Origin: Roridomyces roridus
Taxonomy: Eukaryota; Basidiomycota; Agaricomycetes; Agaricales; Mycenaceae
Assembly: GCA_029378245.1 (NCBI GenBank)
Contig: JARKIF010000134.1
Location: forward strand, 24,773 to 88,772
Length of the DNA: 64,000 nt
Reading direction: 5' to 3'
Both the position numbers and the translations under genes were made by a program. The notes beneath the pieces were generated by a model that worked only from the letters and a program-made list of their open reading frames with translations, ran no database searches and was not told the origin of the DNA. Every line of letters starts with the position of its first letter. Within the stretch, counting starts at the first letter, position 1. Below, piece after piece: positions 53,590-64,000 of the stretch.

Positions 53590-53870
53590 AGCAGTCGACT
53601 AAGAATTGGGTTGCCAGAAAGCGCCCGGTATCAGCGGATAAACCCGAAGTGGCCGAAGAAATTAGACGATGGGAATGCGGCTTCCATGGAGTATACGTTT
53701 CAATCTTGTATTTCGAACAGACATGAGGGAGCGCCAATACAGGGAGAGACAACGTACAAGGACCAGTACGACGCGCCCCTCCTTTTCGTCAAAGAGCAAA
53801 AAATTCGTGCGCAAGGCCCGGGCGGACTGTTTCTTCCTGGTCTACGAAATAAATACATAAATATTAAATA
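53590..53870 (+). pseudogene. Remnant repeating the 3' flank of the CxxC gene and the F-box/zinc C-terminus
   Basis: Collinear with 51241-51700 without the MITE: AGTCGACTAAGAA, AGAAAGCGCCCGGTATC, GAATGCGGCTTCCATGGAGT, then reverse-strand F-box/zinc sequence (TCAAAGAGCAAAAAATTCGT). Confidence 0.65.
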
Positions 53871-53929
53871 ACTCGGGGAAGGAAGTCAGTAAATACAGCT
53901 ATAAGTTACTACTCATATCCCTCTACTAC

Positions 53930-54440
53930 TTACTGCTGATATGAATGCGGATAGGGATACGAGTACGACTGACCCGATCCGGAGCCGGCATCATACTGAA
54001 ACCCATCATACTGCGCACCCGAACTGTTCAAACTCTGATTGAAATACTGCGGGTCGATAAACTGAGGCTGTTGGTCATATGCATGATCTCCCAAGGGAGG
54101 GAGCTGCTGGCCGTAATACCGTGGGCGACTGCCAGCCGGGGGAGGCCCAGTGTAAGGAAGGGGTGGCGGCGGTCCCGGCATGTGTCCGCCGTAAGACGCC
54201 GGAGCTAAATTGTTCCATGCCAATGATCCGTCCGCGTCGGATTGCTGATGATCATTGGCAGAAGAGACCGCGGTGTATTCGCAGGGAAGGTTTTTCCGTT
54301 CACAGCGTTCGCAGGGGTGTACAGGGGGCTGTTCCGTTGTTATGCACTTGGGGTTCAAACTTCGAATCACGATTACATCACTCGAAAGAGGGGACGCACT
54401 CGAATTTCATTCTCCGGCAGGTATGGCAAGCGACTGTACT
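53930..54440 (-). CDS. Zn2Cys6 (Gal4-type) DNA-binding protein, second of two adjacent
   Basis: A minus-strand frame reads RRSTVACHTCRRMKFEC (about 54447-54396). After an intron of about 50 nt whose exact ends are ambiguous it continues TTEQPPVHPCERCERKNLPC, giving the second Cys half of a Zn2Cys6 cluster, then a Pro/Gly/Tyr/Gln-rich tail (HMPGPPPPLPYTGPPPAGSR, SGQSYSYPYPHSYQQ). It overlaps the last codons of the upstream gene (54407-54838) in another frame and has no clear ATG of its own. It may be a truncated tandem duplicate or a second domain of one fused gene. Confidence 0.55.
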
Positions 54441-54838
54441 CCGCCTGGAGCTGGGAACATCTCGGCGTTCACCCCGTGGGGGTAATACGAGTTGGGTTGA
54501 GAACCACCGGGGTTCCCAACGATTTGTTGGCTTACCCCTGGATAGGCGCCAGTTGGATTATTATGCATGAAGTGGGCCGGGTTCATCGACGAGTGATCTT
54601 CGAGTGCCGAAGGCTGGCATTCGAGGCCCTTCCTCTGGCATCGGCCACACGGAGACGTGTAATCGTTTTCTGATGTCTGCTCGCACTGTAGCCTGAGTTC
54701 AGTCATGTAGATCTTGTCAAACTTGGAGTCTGACCATACCTTGACTTTTCTTTGCCGACAATTCTTGCAGGCCATGTAAGCCCGCCGGAATTTGGGATGT
54801 GATGGGTCTGAATGCGCTGGGTTGGAGGAGGAAGACAT
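54407..54838 (-). CDS. Zn2Cys6 (Gal4-type) DNA-binding protein, first of two adjacent
   Basis: ATG 54838 (MSSSSNPAHSDPSHPKFRRA). The cluster ACKNCRQRKVK joins across a 51-nt intron (GTATGG..CTACAG) to CEQTSENDYTSPCGRCQRKG and LEC, matching C-x2-C-x6-C-x11-C-x2-C-x6-C. A Pro/Gly/Asn-rich tail (FMHNNPTGAYPGVSQQIVGN) ends PAGE at 54407. Small Gal4-type proteins of this kind are presumed transcription factors; target unknown. Confidence 0.75.
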   Translation of the reverse strand: MSSSSNPAHSDPSHPKFRRAYMACKNCRQRKVKVWSDSKFDKIYMTELRLQCEQTSENDYTSPCGRCQRKGLECQPSALEDHSSMNPAHFMHNNPTGAYPGVSQQIVGNPGGSQPNSYYPHGVNAEMFPAPGGVQSLAIPAGE

Positions 54839-56081
54839 GCTTGAAGCGGAAGAGCCGCAGTAGCTTTAATACCAGTCGAACCAAGCTAAAATTGGGCTGT
54901 TACACTGGCTGTATGCGTGGAATTGTTCAAGGCTGCAAGCGGATGTTGGCTGGTGCACTGGCCGAGATACATGTCCAACAACTTGGTTTTCGGGCTTCAC
55001 ACATGATCATTCGAGCGCCTATCCCAGGAAGATGTATTGTATTTTGTTCAAGCGCGTCTACCGCTGACACCTCCTCCGTCAGCCCCATCGGTTATGTGCG
55101 AATGGTTGAAAGTTCGGCACATATTGATACATGGTTTTCAGCTCACATGAACCGTGTTTGGGTCATTCGAGCTACGCGTCGCATCATAAATTTAGTTTGA
55201 ATTCCCGACGCTCCGCCTCATTTTCATTGATTCTCATTGAACGAAGAATGCATGAATCATTTCTACTGACGGAGTTTCTCCCGATCTTTTGAACCATGAC
55301 CAATATGCCATCGGTTAAGTGCGACTTGTTGAAATCCAAGCTCTACGCGTCTACGCCTGCATGTACCGACTTTCGGTCAAATGCAAAGCTATGCGGCTGT
55401 ATCAATTTCGTCCTTGCTTCCCGCCGGGCACCCGTCATTGTCATCGGTACTGATTCAAGCAAGAACCTCCGGCTGATGGTACACAGACTGTGTTTCGTTT
55501 CGGTTCTCCCACCAAAGATGTCACTTCTACAAAGTTCAAGTTGTTTGTTTTCGCGATGATACCGAGAGGACAGCTGATACGCACAGCTCAGTCCGAGTGG
55601 GTCATGAAATGTTCCCTGTTGATCGCGATGTTTGAACTGTGCTTTCCCAACAAAATCAATCCATTGCCCGCGAAGTCCGTGAAATACATCTCGGTTGGTC
55701 AACTCTACCCCGCCCAACGGTGAGAGCAAACGATAAACATCGAACGCGGAGTGCCTCAATCGTTCACCGCGCATGATGTATTTTCCGTAGACTGCCACAG
55801 CTCAGTCAGCGGCAGCGCTGGGGCAGACCAGAGTAAGTTGGACCAAGTAATTGATGCCGCGCCACAGCCCAAGACTCCGTGATTGTATCGCCACATGCCG
55901 AAGCATGGCCCAGGCGTGGGGTTTGTCATACCGCTGTGGTTCAACACGCTCAATGCACTCATTCATGCTCAACACAGTACTAGTGCATTTGTAATACCAT
56001 TTGCAATCGACCGAGAAGGACCAAATCAACTTGTCCTCAACTGCGCGCGACGACTTGAAACCCCAAGAGTCGAGTACCTAC
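54839..56081. other. Interval without supported gene
   Basis: The longest frame is a 151-codon minus-strand ORF (55343-55798) with no recognisable domain or composition bias; I do not call it. No repeat or RNA gene was recognised. Confidence 0.4.
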
Positions 56082-59000
56082 CTACAACTCAAAGGACCCC
56101 TGCAACCGAATATCCCTCGAAGACGACCCAACCATAACCCAAACCTCCCCAGTCACACCGACCCACTCCTGCCGAACCACATCCCACACACTAACATCCT
56201 TCCTCCTCAACGTAATCTCAACACTCTCCTCATCCCCCACATCCAAATACGTCCGCTCAAACCCGCGCAGCACTTTCGGCGGCTCGCCATACTCTGATGG
56301 GAAGGCGAGGTACACTTGCGATACTTCGTTCCCCTCGACGGAGCCTGTGTTTTGTACGGTGAAGGAAATCGTAACGAGATCTTCGTATAACTCCCGGGGA
56401 CCGCCGATGTCACCGACTGGTGAGGAGAGAGGAGGAGGGGGCGCGCTGGTCGTGGGAGATAGTTGGACAGACGCGAAGGACCAAGAGGGCGACGGAGATG
56501 ATGATGCTGATGCTGAGCTCGCACTGAAATTCGATGTGGCAGTGGCGGTTAAGGTCTTGAAAGGCGTTATGCTGAGAGCTTCCGAGGGAATGGCCCTCCT
56601 CGTGTTGTCCGACACGGAAATCTGCAAACCGCTATACTCGAACCTCGTGTAACTGAGTCCGAATCCAAACTCAAACCGCGGCTCGATGCCTTTCGAATCA
56701 AACCACCTTGAAACAAAGAATGAATGCAACCAAAACGTCAATGAGCAAATCACACACCGATAGTCAATCTGCAGTCCCTCGCTATACGTAATCTGCGGCG
56801 TCGAGTTGCCACTCGAATACAGCACCTCCGCAGGATAATCCGTCCGCAACTTGGCAATGGTATACGGCAGCCTCCCGCTCGGATTCGTCGGGTTCTCTCC
56901 ATCAGCGAACAGCACATCCACCAACGCACGCCCGCTCTCCTGCCCGGGAAGTCCCGGATGTAAAACCGCAGTCACATTCGGGTTGTCAATCCACGCTTCG
57001 AGGAGCACAGGGCCCACGACATGCAGCACCACAATCGTGTTGGCACACACGGAGGCCGCGGTGGTGATGAGTGTGTCCCCAGTGTGCCACAGAGTGAGAT
57101 TGTTACGGTCTCCGACGTTGCCACCGACGTTGATATACGCTTCTCCGGAATCGGCGTTTGCAAAGACGAGGCACGTGTCGGCGAGTGAGCCGATAGTTTT
57201 TACTTGCGCGAGGTTATAATTGTTGAGCACACCCTCGACGACGACGGTGGGGTCCATGGAGTTGATGTGGGTGGTGATGGCGGCGAGGGGATCGATGAGA
57301 TATGGAAAGTTGGCGGTCCCAGAACCCCATCCCATAGCTAACGTGCCCTGATCACACCCGCGGCTGCGAGTACAAATGAAACGACTCTTTGAAGATATAT
57401 ACCCACGACTCACTCCATGCATCCGTTGGGCCCATCAGGATTCGGTCCAGCATCCGAGCCAAAGATCGCAATACCTGTCCAAGAAGTTCAAAAACGAACC
57501 ATCGGTCTATGAGGGACCCACGTTTGATATTACCAACACTCAACGGCAGCGCGTTGTTCTCATTCTTCAGCAATATCGCGCTCGCCGCACCAATCTCGCG
57601 GATGAGCTCGTAGTGGTCCTCTTGCACGCTGGATTCGCCCGGGTTCAAAATGAGTGATGCAGAGGAGTGTGAATAACGCACTTGATATGCTCGTTGACCA
57701 ACTCCCCGTTCAAATACGTTTCTTCCGTGAGCTGGGAGAAGCTGACATTCGGATACCCCGTGTCTTGCCCCATTTTGTACCACGCCGCGAGCGTACGGGT
57801 TACCTACGCACTTTCAGTGTGTAGTCAAGCATGTAAAATGAACAAACCATATCATCGACCCTCCCCTCGGTTACACTCCCATTGTTCACCATCTCGATAA
57901 GCGCAGCTCCCCAGTACGAATTCGTCGCAGTAACTGGGTTGGGATCGTTCTGCGGTCCAACGCCCTGAAATAATCGATCTCAGAAATGTTCACGGCGAAG
58001 CAGTCGAGGCTTACGTATCCAAGGAACCCAGGCATATTCATATCCAGCCCCGCAAGTGCAGGCTGCACGCCGTTGATCATAGCCGCCCAATCAGACATGA
58101 TGAAGCCTGGAAGTGCTCATGTTAGGAGGAGAATGAATGAGAAGAAAACGAACCTTGAAAGCCCAACTCCTCTTTCAAGATACCGTTGATGAGTTTACTA
58201 TTCTGACACGCCTGCGTCTGATTGATTTTGTTGTACGAGCACCTGCGCCAAGTCGTTCGCAGAGGAAGAGGGATCCAGGCCGGGGACTTACATGACGGCG
58301 CCCACCCCCGCCTTCACCGCTTCGGCGAACGGCCACAAATACACCTCATGCAACGTCCTGTCGTCGATATTGGATGAATAAACCTGGACGGCATCAGAGC
58401 CTCCGCGGTAGTGTTCCTGTTCATTGGCGATACTGTACCGAGATCGTCAAAGCAGCTCATGCGAGGTAGACAGGACTCACTAATGCTTAACAGTCGCGAT
58501 GACGCCGACGCTTTGATAGCCCTCAACGGTAGCTGCTGTCGCTGCACCGCTGAGGAACGGATCAGCACCGAAACCCTCCCAGTTGCGTCCGCCCGCTGCT
58601 ACTCGGCCTGCAAATGAACAAAATCAGATACGCCGGTGGGTAAAGAGAGGAAGAGCTGGGTAATGTACGTACCCATATTGGTCATCGGACCGAGTGCGAC
58701 GTTGACGCCCTTGCCTCGATGTTCGCGTCCCATTGCTTTGCCACGCGCACTAGACCGATGAGCTGGTTCGGAAAAAAGGAGAAATCAAGCCACGAACCGC
58801 ATGAGATCCACGTCCCACGTCGCGGCGGCGTTGATGCCTGCTGGAAACGCCGACACAAAGTCGGTGAACCGCACCCCGAGGGGAGAGTCCTGAAGACAAA
58901 GGCCATTCCAACCCATGCGCGGAATCGTCTGTTTTTGTATTTCATGATCAGATGTTGCACTGAGAATTGGAGGAAAGGAATACGCACGCCTGTATTGCCA

Positions 59001-59263
59001 ACGCAACGCCCCAGAACGTCAATCCCAGTCGTTATATTGATCTTCTCAGCAAGGGTAAGCATTGCGACGAACGCGCGGGCACGATCCACTGCGGATGCCC
59101 AGTCGTCCGTGCCCTGCACCGGCGGGGAGGGGAGCACTATCGGAGATTCCCAATCTTCGAATCCACGCGGTGCGGCATCAGGAACTCCGGTGGTCACGTC
59201 TGCGAGTACGATGCGACTGGCGACGAGGACGAAGGATGTGAGGATAGATATGCGAGGGCGCAT
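56082..59263 (-). CDS. Secreted GH3 beta-glucosidase
   Basis: Multi-exon gene. ATG 59263, signal peptide [21 protein letters not shown]-terminal TIM-barrel exons: [125 protein letters not shown]. The catalytic nucleophile segment is [20 protein letters not shown]. The second domain has [37 protein letters not shown] and [20 protein letters not shown], and the fibronectin-III-like end has [40 protein letters not shown], stop near 56082. The frame is open through GT-AG introns of 45-60 bp. It should release glucose from cellobiose or short beta-glucans outside the cell, complementing cellobiohydrolases such as the GH7 gene at 61141. Confidence 0.9.
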
Positions 59264-60545
59264 GGTGAGAGAGAGACAGAGGAAGAATAGATGGGGCGAA
59301 AAACCTTCGAGGACTATAGCGTCGCGCTGGCACGCTTCTCTTCGCTTACTTGAATGCTGCCCATGACGTTTCCAGACTCCTTTGGCTTCGAGCGGCCGCG
59401 GAATCGGCGACAAGTACGAGAACGTGGATTTTTCTGTAGAATCCGAGGTGGATGGCAATCTGCGCTGGGAGCAGGCATCAGAAAGCAGAGCGGGTGGATC
59501 GGGAACGTGCAATACGCACCTCGCGACTCAGGCGAGGCTGAGGTTAAGGAGCTCCGAGGAGAATGAGATGTTACGTGCTGGGATTCTACCAAGAAAGAGC
59601 TCAGGTGGGGATTTACGGGCTATGTCCGTCGGGGGGGCGCTAGATTTCTAATGGGAGTGCAGAAGCTCAATCATGTGGTGGCAGACTCCTGTGGACATGG
59701 AAGTAAGGGGCCGAAAATGCGCCGTTCAGAGAAAGAGTGCAAAGGTGATGACGGAGGAGGACAAGCCGCAAGCGGTGATGCCACGTGATACAGTCTAGAC
59801 CATCGGCCTATGATCTCACATCAACCCTCCTTTCCTCCTACCACCATTTGACCACCATCGCGCAGCAAAACTTCGCTGACCATTCAAACTCTCACGGCGG
59901 CATCCCTCGAATTATTAGTGCTCTTTCGCCTCCACTCAAGCTTCCCGGCAACGCATCGCCTCGCAATCAATGTAACTCTTTTCAGCAAAACTGGGCTGCA
60001 GTGGCAGCTCAAATTTACTGAAGACCTACGCTAATTCGTTAATTTGAAACCCCCTAGATATCAGTCAAATCTACTTGGATTGATTCAAGTTACCAAGTAT
60101 TCGCACTGCGATTCGTTGGCTTGGTGTCGGGATCCTCCACGACTAGTACTATCTACTTACGACCCGGCGCGTACGTGCTACCCGCCGAAAACACTCTGTG
60201 GGAGCTAGAGATCGATTATGACGTCTAAGTTCCTCGGGTTTGCCTTCCTCAGCTCCGCCGCATTTCCCGCAAAAGGCTCAAGTCCTCGAGCGCTTCGAGG
60301 ATGTTTCAATACAACTCCTGCTCGGAGCACAAGGTCGTACATTGGACACCCATCCCATAACCACTTTTCCGGCTAGGGGTCATAAACATCCCGTTCACCG
60401 CCCGTCCGCCACAGATTTCAATGAAATCTTTGGCAGCGGGTGACGTCCCGAGTCATTACACCTCGAGTATAAGATCTGTGCGAGAACGCAGCTTCCATTC
60501 AGTCTTCACCTTCACTCAGCCTTCTTCTTCTTACCCTACTATACG
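59264..60545. other. Divergent promoter region between GH3 and the small secreted gene
   Basis: No gene supported. TGACGTC (CRE-like) at 60441-60447 and GAGTATAAGA at 60465-60474 lie 75-105 bp upstream of the next ATG and are probable promoter elements of that gene. Confidence 0.45.
60465..60474 (+). promoter_or_regulatory. TATA-like element
   Basis: GAGTATAAGA, about 75 bp upstream of the ATG at 60546. Confidence 0.45.
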
Positions 60546-60902
60546 ATGTTCAACAAACTCACCATCCTCTTCGCGCTCTCCGTCCTCTTTGCCACCACCT
60601 CCGCTCTTCCCCGCGGCCAGGAAGAGTACGTCCACGCATCCCATTATCTCCCATACATACATACATGATATTTACACCTCATGCACAGGGGCGGGCCGCT
60701 GCCACCGCGAAGGCGAGATGATGCTTCGGCTCCTCCTTCGGGACGGTGCGACCATGGGTACTTCGTCATCCGCCAGTGCGGTCCTGGCACGGCTTGTGAG
60801 GAACACGTAAGTACCAACGAGCTGAAATATGAGAGAGAGAGAGGCTAACGGGCATTCAAACAGGGGGACTCCGTTATCTGCAACTACCGCCACGGGTACT
60901 GA
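60546..60902 (+). CDS. Small secreted cysteine-containing peptide
   Basis: Three exons. The ATG at 60546 starts MFNKLTILFALSVLFATTSA, a clear signal peptide. Intron GTACGT..CACAG (about 60628-60688) leads to GGPLPPRRRDDASAPPSGRC, then DHGYFVIRQCGPGTACEEH; the last intron (GTAAGT..AACAG, 60808-60863) leads to GDSVICNYRHGY and TGA 60900-60902. The mature peptide is about 57 residues with four Cys after a possible basic cleavage site (RRR). The C..GYF..QCGPGT.C......C spacing recalls CBM19-type chitin-binding modules or small fungal effectors; I regard this as suggestive only. It sits between two cellulose-degrading genes. Confidence 0.7.
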
Positions 60903-61140
60903 GTGTTTGAATTCAAATCATAGGGAGGAAAACGGTTTTGGGAATATTCTTCGATAATTGGATTCGGGACATTCAAGCGTTGTGACTAATTGTAATAGAC
61001 TATCCCTTAATGTGTAATGAAACCAGGCCTTGTTGGGCTTCGTTCCTCGAAGTGCAGATCTCAGATTGTTGGAAAACAAATCGTATATGCTCGTTTCTTT
61101 CAGAAAATTACAAAGTTTATAAAGGCACGCCTCAGGATAT

Positions 61141-62997
61141 TTAGCACAGGCCACCGCAGGCAAACGTCGAGCCGATAGGGCCGAACTTGATGTTCGAGAA
61201 GATGACCTGCGAGTTGGGAGAGTTGTTCTCGACGTCGGTCGGCGCACCGGAGCTGGGCGAGCAAGCACCACGGCTTTATTACATCCGTAAGAAAATGGAC
61301 CGATGGTGATGCAGTGGAACAGGGACTCACGTAACGCCGGGCGAGGAGGCGGACTTGGTAGGCGGGTAGGGCGCGTCGAGCCAGAGCATGTTGGCGGCGT
61401 GGTCGTCCCAGATGGACATGACGAGGACCATACCGGCGCTCGCAGCCTTGGACATGGTGGCCATACCCCCCTTGGTGGAGAACGTGTTGGTGTCGCCGAA
61501 GGCGGTCTTTTCTGGATGCGATATCAGATACAATCATGTGCAAAGACCGATATTGCACTCACGGGCAGCACAGAAGGAGTCGGAGACCGAGTTACCGGTG
61601 ACACCGGGGACGGTGCTGTTCGAGTTGGCGATGACCTTCCCGTTTTTGAACGTAGAACCGCTTGATGGTGTTGATGGGGTTGCCGACGAACTGGTGACAA
61701 CGGTGATCTTCTGGGTGGTGTCGACGGTCATGCCTTTGCCGAAGAAGTTGGTCACGCTAAAGACATGTATTCAGCGTCAAGAATATAGCCCTGAGCTGAA
61801 TCTGAACGAACCCCATGCGGTACGAGTTGAAGTCGCAGCCGGCCTGGTCGCAAGTGCCTGATGTGACGTTGGGAGCAGAGCAGCGGTGCCGGTGCGGTGC
61901 TCTGGCCGAGGGTGGAGCAAGGGTGGGGGGTGAACGCCGTAGCCATCTAAAAATCGGTCTGTCAGTCAACCGGTGTCCCGCACAGTCGAAATTGCACGCA
62001 CGCTGTTAGCCTCCCAGACATCCATCTCGGGGCAGCAAGTTCCCATCGTCCCGGTACCAGCGTTGGCTATAAAGAGTCCGCCTGAGCTGCAAACTCCGCA
62101 GAAAGAAAGAGAATAACGCACTGTCGTTGGGACTGGGGGTCCAACCAGCCGAGTTGGCCACACCGTTGATGAACTTGATATCCCTGGGGCACTGCGCGTC
62201 GCAGTATCCGGTACCGTACTTGGGTCCGGCCTTGTTCGCGCCGTTGGATTTGGCAACACCGCCATCGGCGTCCATTTGCACAAAGTAGAGCGCGCCGTTG
62301 AGACCGCAAGGGAGTCCCGAGACGTCCACGTCGAAGGTCTGTACACATGATCAGTGCGAATGTATGGAAGGTAAGAAGAAACTCACGAATTCCTGGTTGA
62401 CAAAGTTGAAAGTCTGGTACGCCGATGTGCTTCCGGGAGCCATCAAGTACACACGGCTGCCAATGTTCTTTTGTTGGCTCGCTGCAAAGAAAGACTGATC
62501 AGCTTCAAATACATGGTGCCGCTAAATTTATAGCTCACTCGTGACAAATTTAAGGGTGAGAGCGTTTCCGCTGGTGGTAATACCGTAAGTGCCGGAGTAG
62601 TCAGCGCCTGGGAAAGAATTCTATCAGTACTAGAAAATTGAAAGAGAGAGAGCGTCGACGGACCATCGAGAGCGCAGTTGGCCGCACAGGTCTTGCCGTC
62701 GGGGCAGATACTCGTATCCCAAGTGTTGCCCGTGTAGCAGTTGGTAGTACCGGTGGCGCCTTGGTGGAGCCAGCGCCAGTTGGAGTCGATGACGACCGCG
62801 GCGGAGGTGGACGTGCAGGCGGTACCTGTGCACAACATGTTGGTTGAAAACTCCGGCAATGAATTGCATTCGTACCTCCAGTTCCAGTGCACTTGCTCCA
62901 AGTGAGGGCGGGGTGCGTTTTCGGCCATGTTCGTCCCGACCAGTTGGCCGAGAGCGACAGGGAGCAGAGAAGCGAGGGTCAGGAGGAAGCCAGACAT
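61141..62997 (-). pseudogene. GH7 cellobiohydrolase with several frameshifts
   Basis: ATG 62997, signal [18 protein letters not shown]. The GH7 fold is unmistakable: [96 protein letters not shown], catalytic [51 protein letters not shown], [10 protein letters not shown], end STFACGGLC with stop TAA 61143-61141. There is no CBM1. Breaks: an extra base in an A-run at 62918-62921 right after the signal peptide; a shift near 61880-61905 before CSAPNV; and a one-base loss near 61693 with a one-base gain in a T-run at 61643-61647, which leave about 50 nt read in the wrong frame (expected QFVGNP..KRFYVQNGK). It is inactive as read, or the assembly has errors here. Confidence 0.8.
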
Positions 62998-64000
62998 GAG
63001 TGGAATGTTGAGTGTCGAAGAGGACTTGACTGGTAGAGATGGCGCAATCCTGTTCTGTTTTATACTATTCCATTCAGCCACTCGGACCTCGTGAAGGTAG
63101 TACGAAAAGCAGGGCGAGCCTGCGGGGATTTATTTCGGAAAATGGTATACTGGCGACCGCACCTTCTTCGGCAATATGAGGAGTCAACGACTGTCTTGGC
63201 ACCCGAATTAGTCTTGACATTTCTACAGGCCTCGAGCGCCAAGACCATCCCGCTTGATCCACTCCAACTGCTGACCGATCGGAGCGCACCCATGACAGAA
63301 TTAACCGGCACGGCGTTGCAAGGAAAAATATGCACCAGTCGGTCATGAATCAAGCGACTGATCTGTGCATTGTCGACGTTCTGCTCAGCCCGGCCTTATT
63401 CCGACCCCAATCCGACTGAAGACTCAGCTGCCCACACCCAAGTCAGCTGCAAATGCCGGGGACTGAATTCGTGCACCGTGGGCGGATCTGCCAAGATAAT
63501 GTGGTCGGCGGGATGCGCCACGTAGCAGAAAAGGCGCAAAGAACCTTCAGAGCACCGAGGGCAGGGTACAGCCGCCGCGCACCCTGGAAAAAACGTATAT
63601 TATCTCCACCGGCATCATGTGGGTGATCCCACGCCGATTTGAAGCACTATTCGTACCATATAGATAGGAAAGCCTCTGCGGATGTTCAGGGCTGGGAAAG
63701 CGGCGGCACGTGCAACGGAACCAGTTACCCTTCGGATAGGCTGTCCCGGCCGATGAATTTCGAGCGAGGATTCCTTTATTTTTCCTGCCTCCTGTTGAAC
63801 CGTTTGAAGTCTAGCGAAAGGGACTGGAGATTGGCGAGAATATAGTCTCGAACTCTCGGATGCAGAGGATACAGAATGGAGCTCGGTATCTCAAGAGGCT
63901 TGCCGTTTGCTTTATTCTGGAAACCTATAAAAACTATCGGAACTCGAACTTCTTCAAATACCTTAATCTAAGTGGTATTGGTCGAGAATGTGAGTAGCCG
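62998..64000. other. GH7 upstream region and window end, no gene seen
   Basis: GTATAAAAC on the minus strand near 63057-63066 lies about 60 bp upstream of the GH7 ATG and is a probable TATA box. No supported coding sequence to 64000. Confidence 0.45.

Noticed and set aside
55343..55798. 151-codon minus-strand ORF
   Set aside because: No domain, no composition signal, no supporting splice sites; compatible with chance in this GC range.

Overview
This is a eukaryotic, fungal window, most likely from an Agaricomycete (Basidiomycota). Genes are split by many short GT-AG introns of about 45-65 bp. The families fit a wood or litter basidiomycete: GH71 alpha-1,3-glucanases with WSC domains, GH3 and GH7 cellulolytic enzymes, many F-box/LRR genes, a C2-NACHT-WD40 NLR and Zn2Cys6 factors. 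I cannot name the species from sequence alone. All exon joins are read by eye from splice consensus and family similarity.

Layout. 1-5984: tandem GH71 genes, the first cut by the window edge and lacking WSC domains, the second complete with three WSC domains. 6281-9261: a SulP/STAS anion transporter. 9405-11083: an F-box/LRR gene. About 10.8-15.8 kb: a segment duplicated in inverted orientation at 34.7-39.8 kb. It carries a small secreted-protein gene (both copies intact) and a mucin-like single-pass membrane protein (left copy frameshifted, right copy intact). 15962-17408: an aquaglyceroporin with a 4-base insertion in its first NPA box. 18.5-20.8 kb: F-box remnants and an F-box gene whose N-terminus is out of frame. 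21.7-22.5 kb: a broken MYND-finger gene. 24222-25397: an unknown single-exon gene.

The centre (26.4-33.0 kb) is one large NLR on the minus strand: C2 domain, helical region, NACHT ATPase and 15 almost identical 42-residue WD40 repeats. A 1240-bp element with 11-bp terminal inverted repeats and a TA target duplication splits it. The reading frame is otherwise continuous through the introns, so the insertion looks recent.

About 33.5-46.5 kb is repeat-rich. It holds a second inverted duplication (33.5-35.6 / 39.85-42.06 kb), a third, chimeric copy of the membrane-protein gene, tRNA-Gly-like cloverleaves heading a conserved non-tRNA body (a SINE-like family), a dispersed family built on a tRNA T-arm-like hairpin, a TTAGG-type pentamer tract and an older relative of the NLR-splitting element. 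46.6-54.8 kb: a protein kinase, an inverted pair of F-box/zinc genes, an unknown CxxC gene and its truncated copy carrying a 204-bp solo LTR with a perfect 5-bp target duplication, a 170-bp MITE, and two Zn2Cys6 clusters packed together. 56.1-63.0 kb is a cellulose-related stretch: a GH3 beta-glucosidase, a small secreted Cys-rich peptide gene, and a GH7 cellobiohydrolase with several indels.

Overall, extracellular polysaccharide degradation and transport genes flank a duplicated, transposon-rich core that contains an immune-type receptor.
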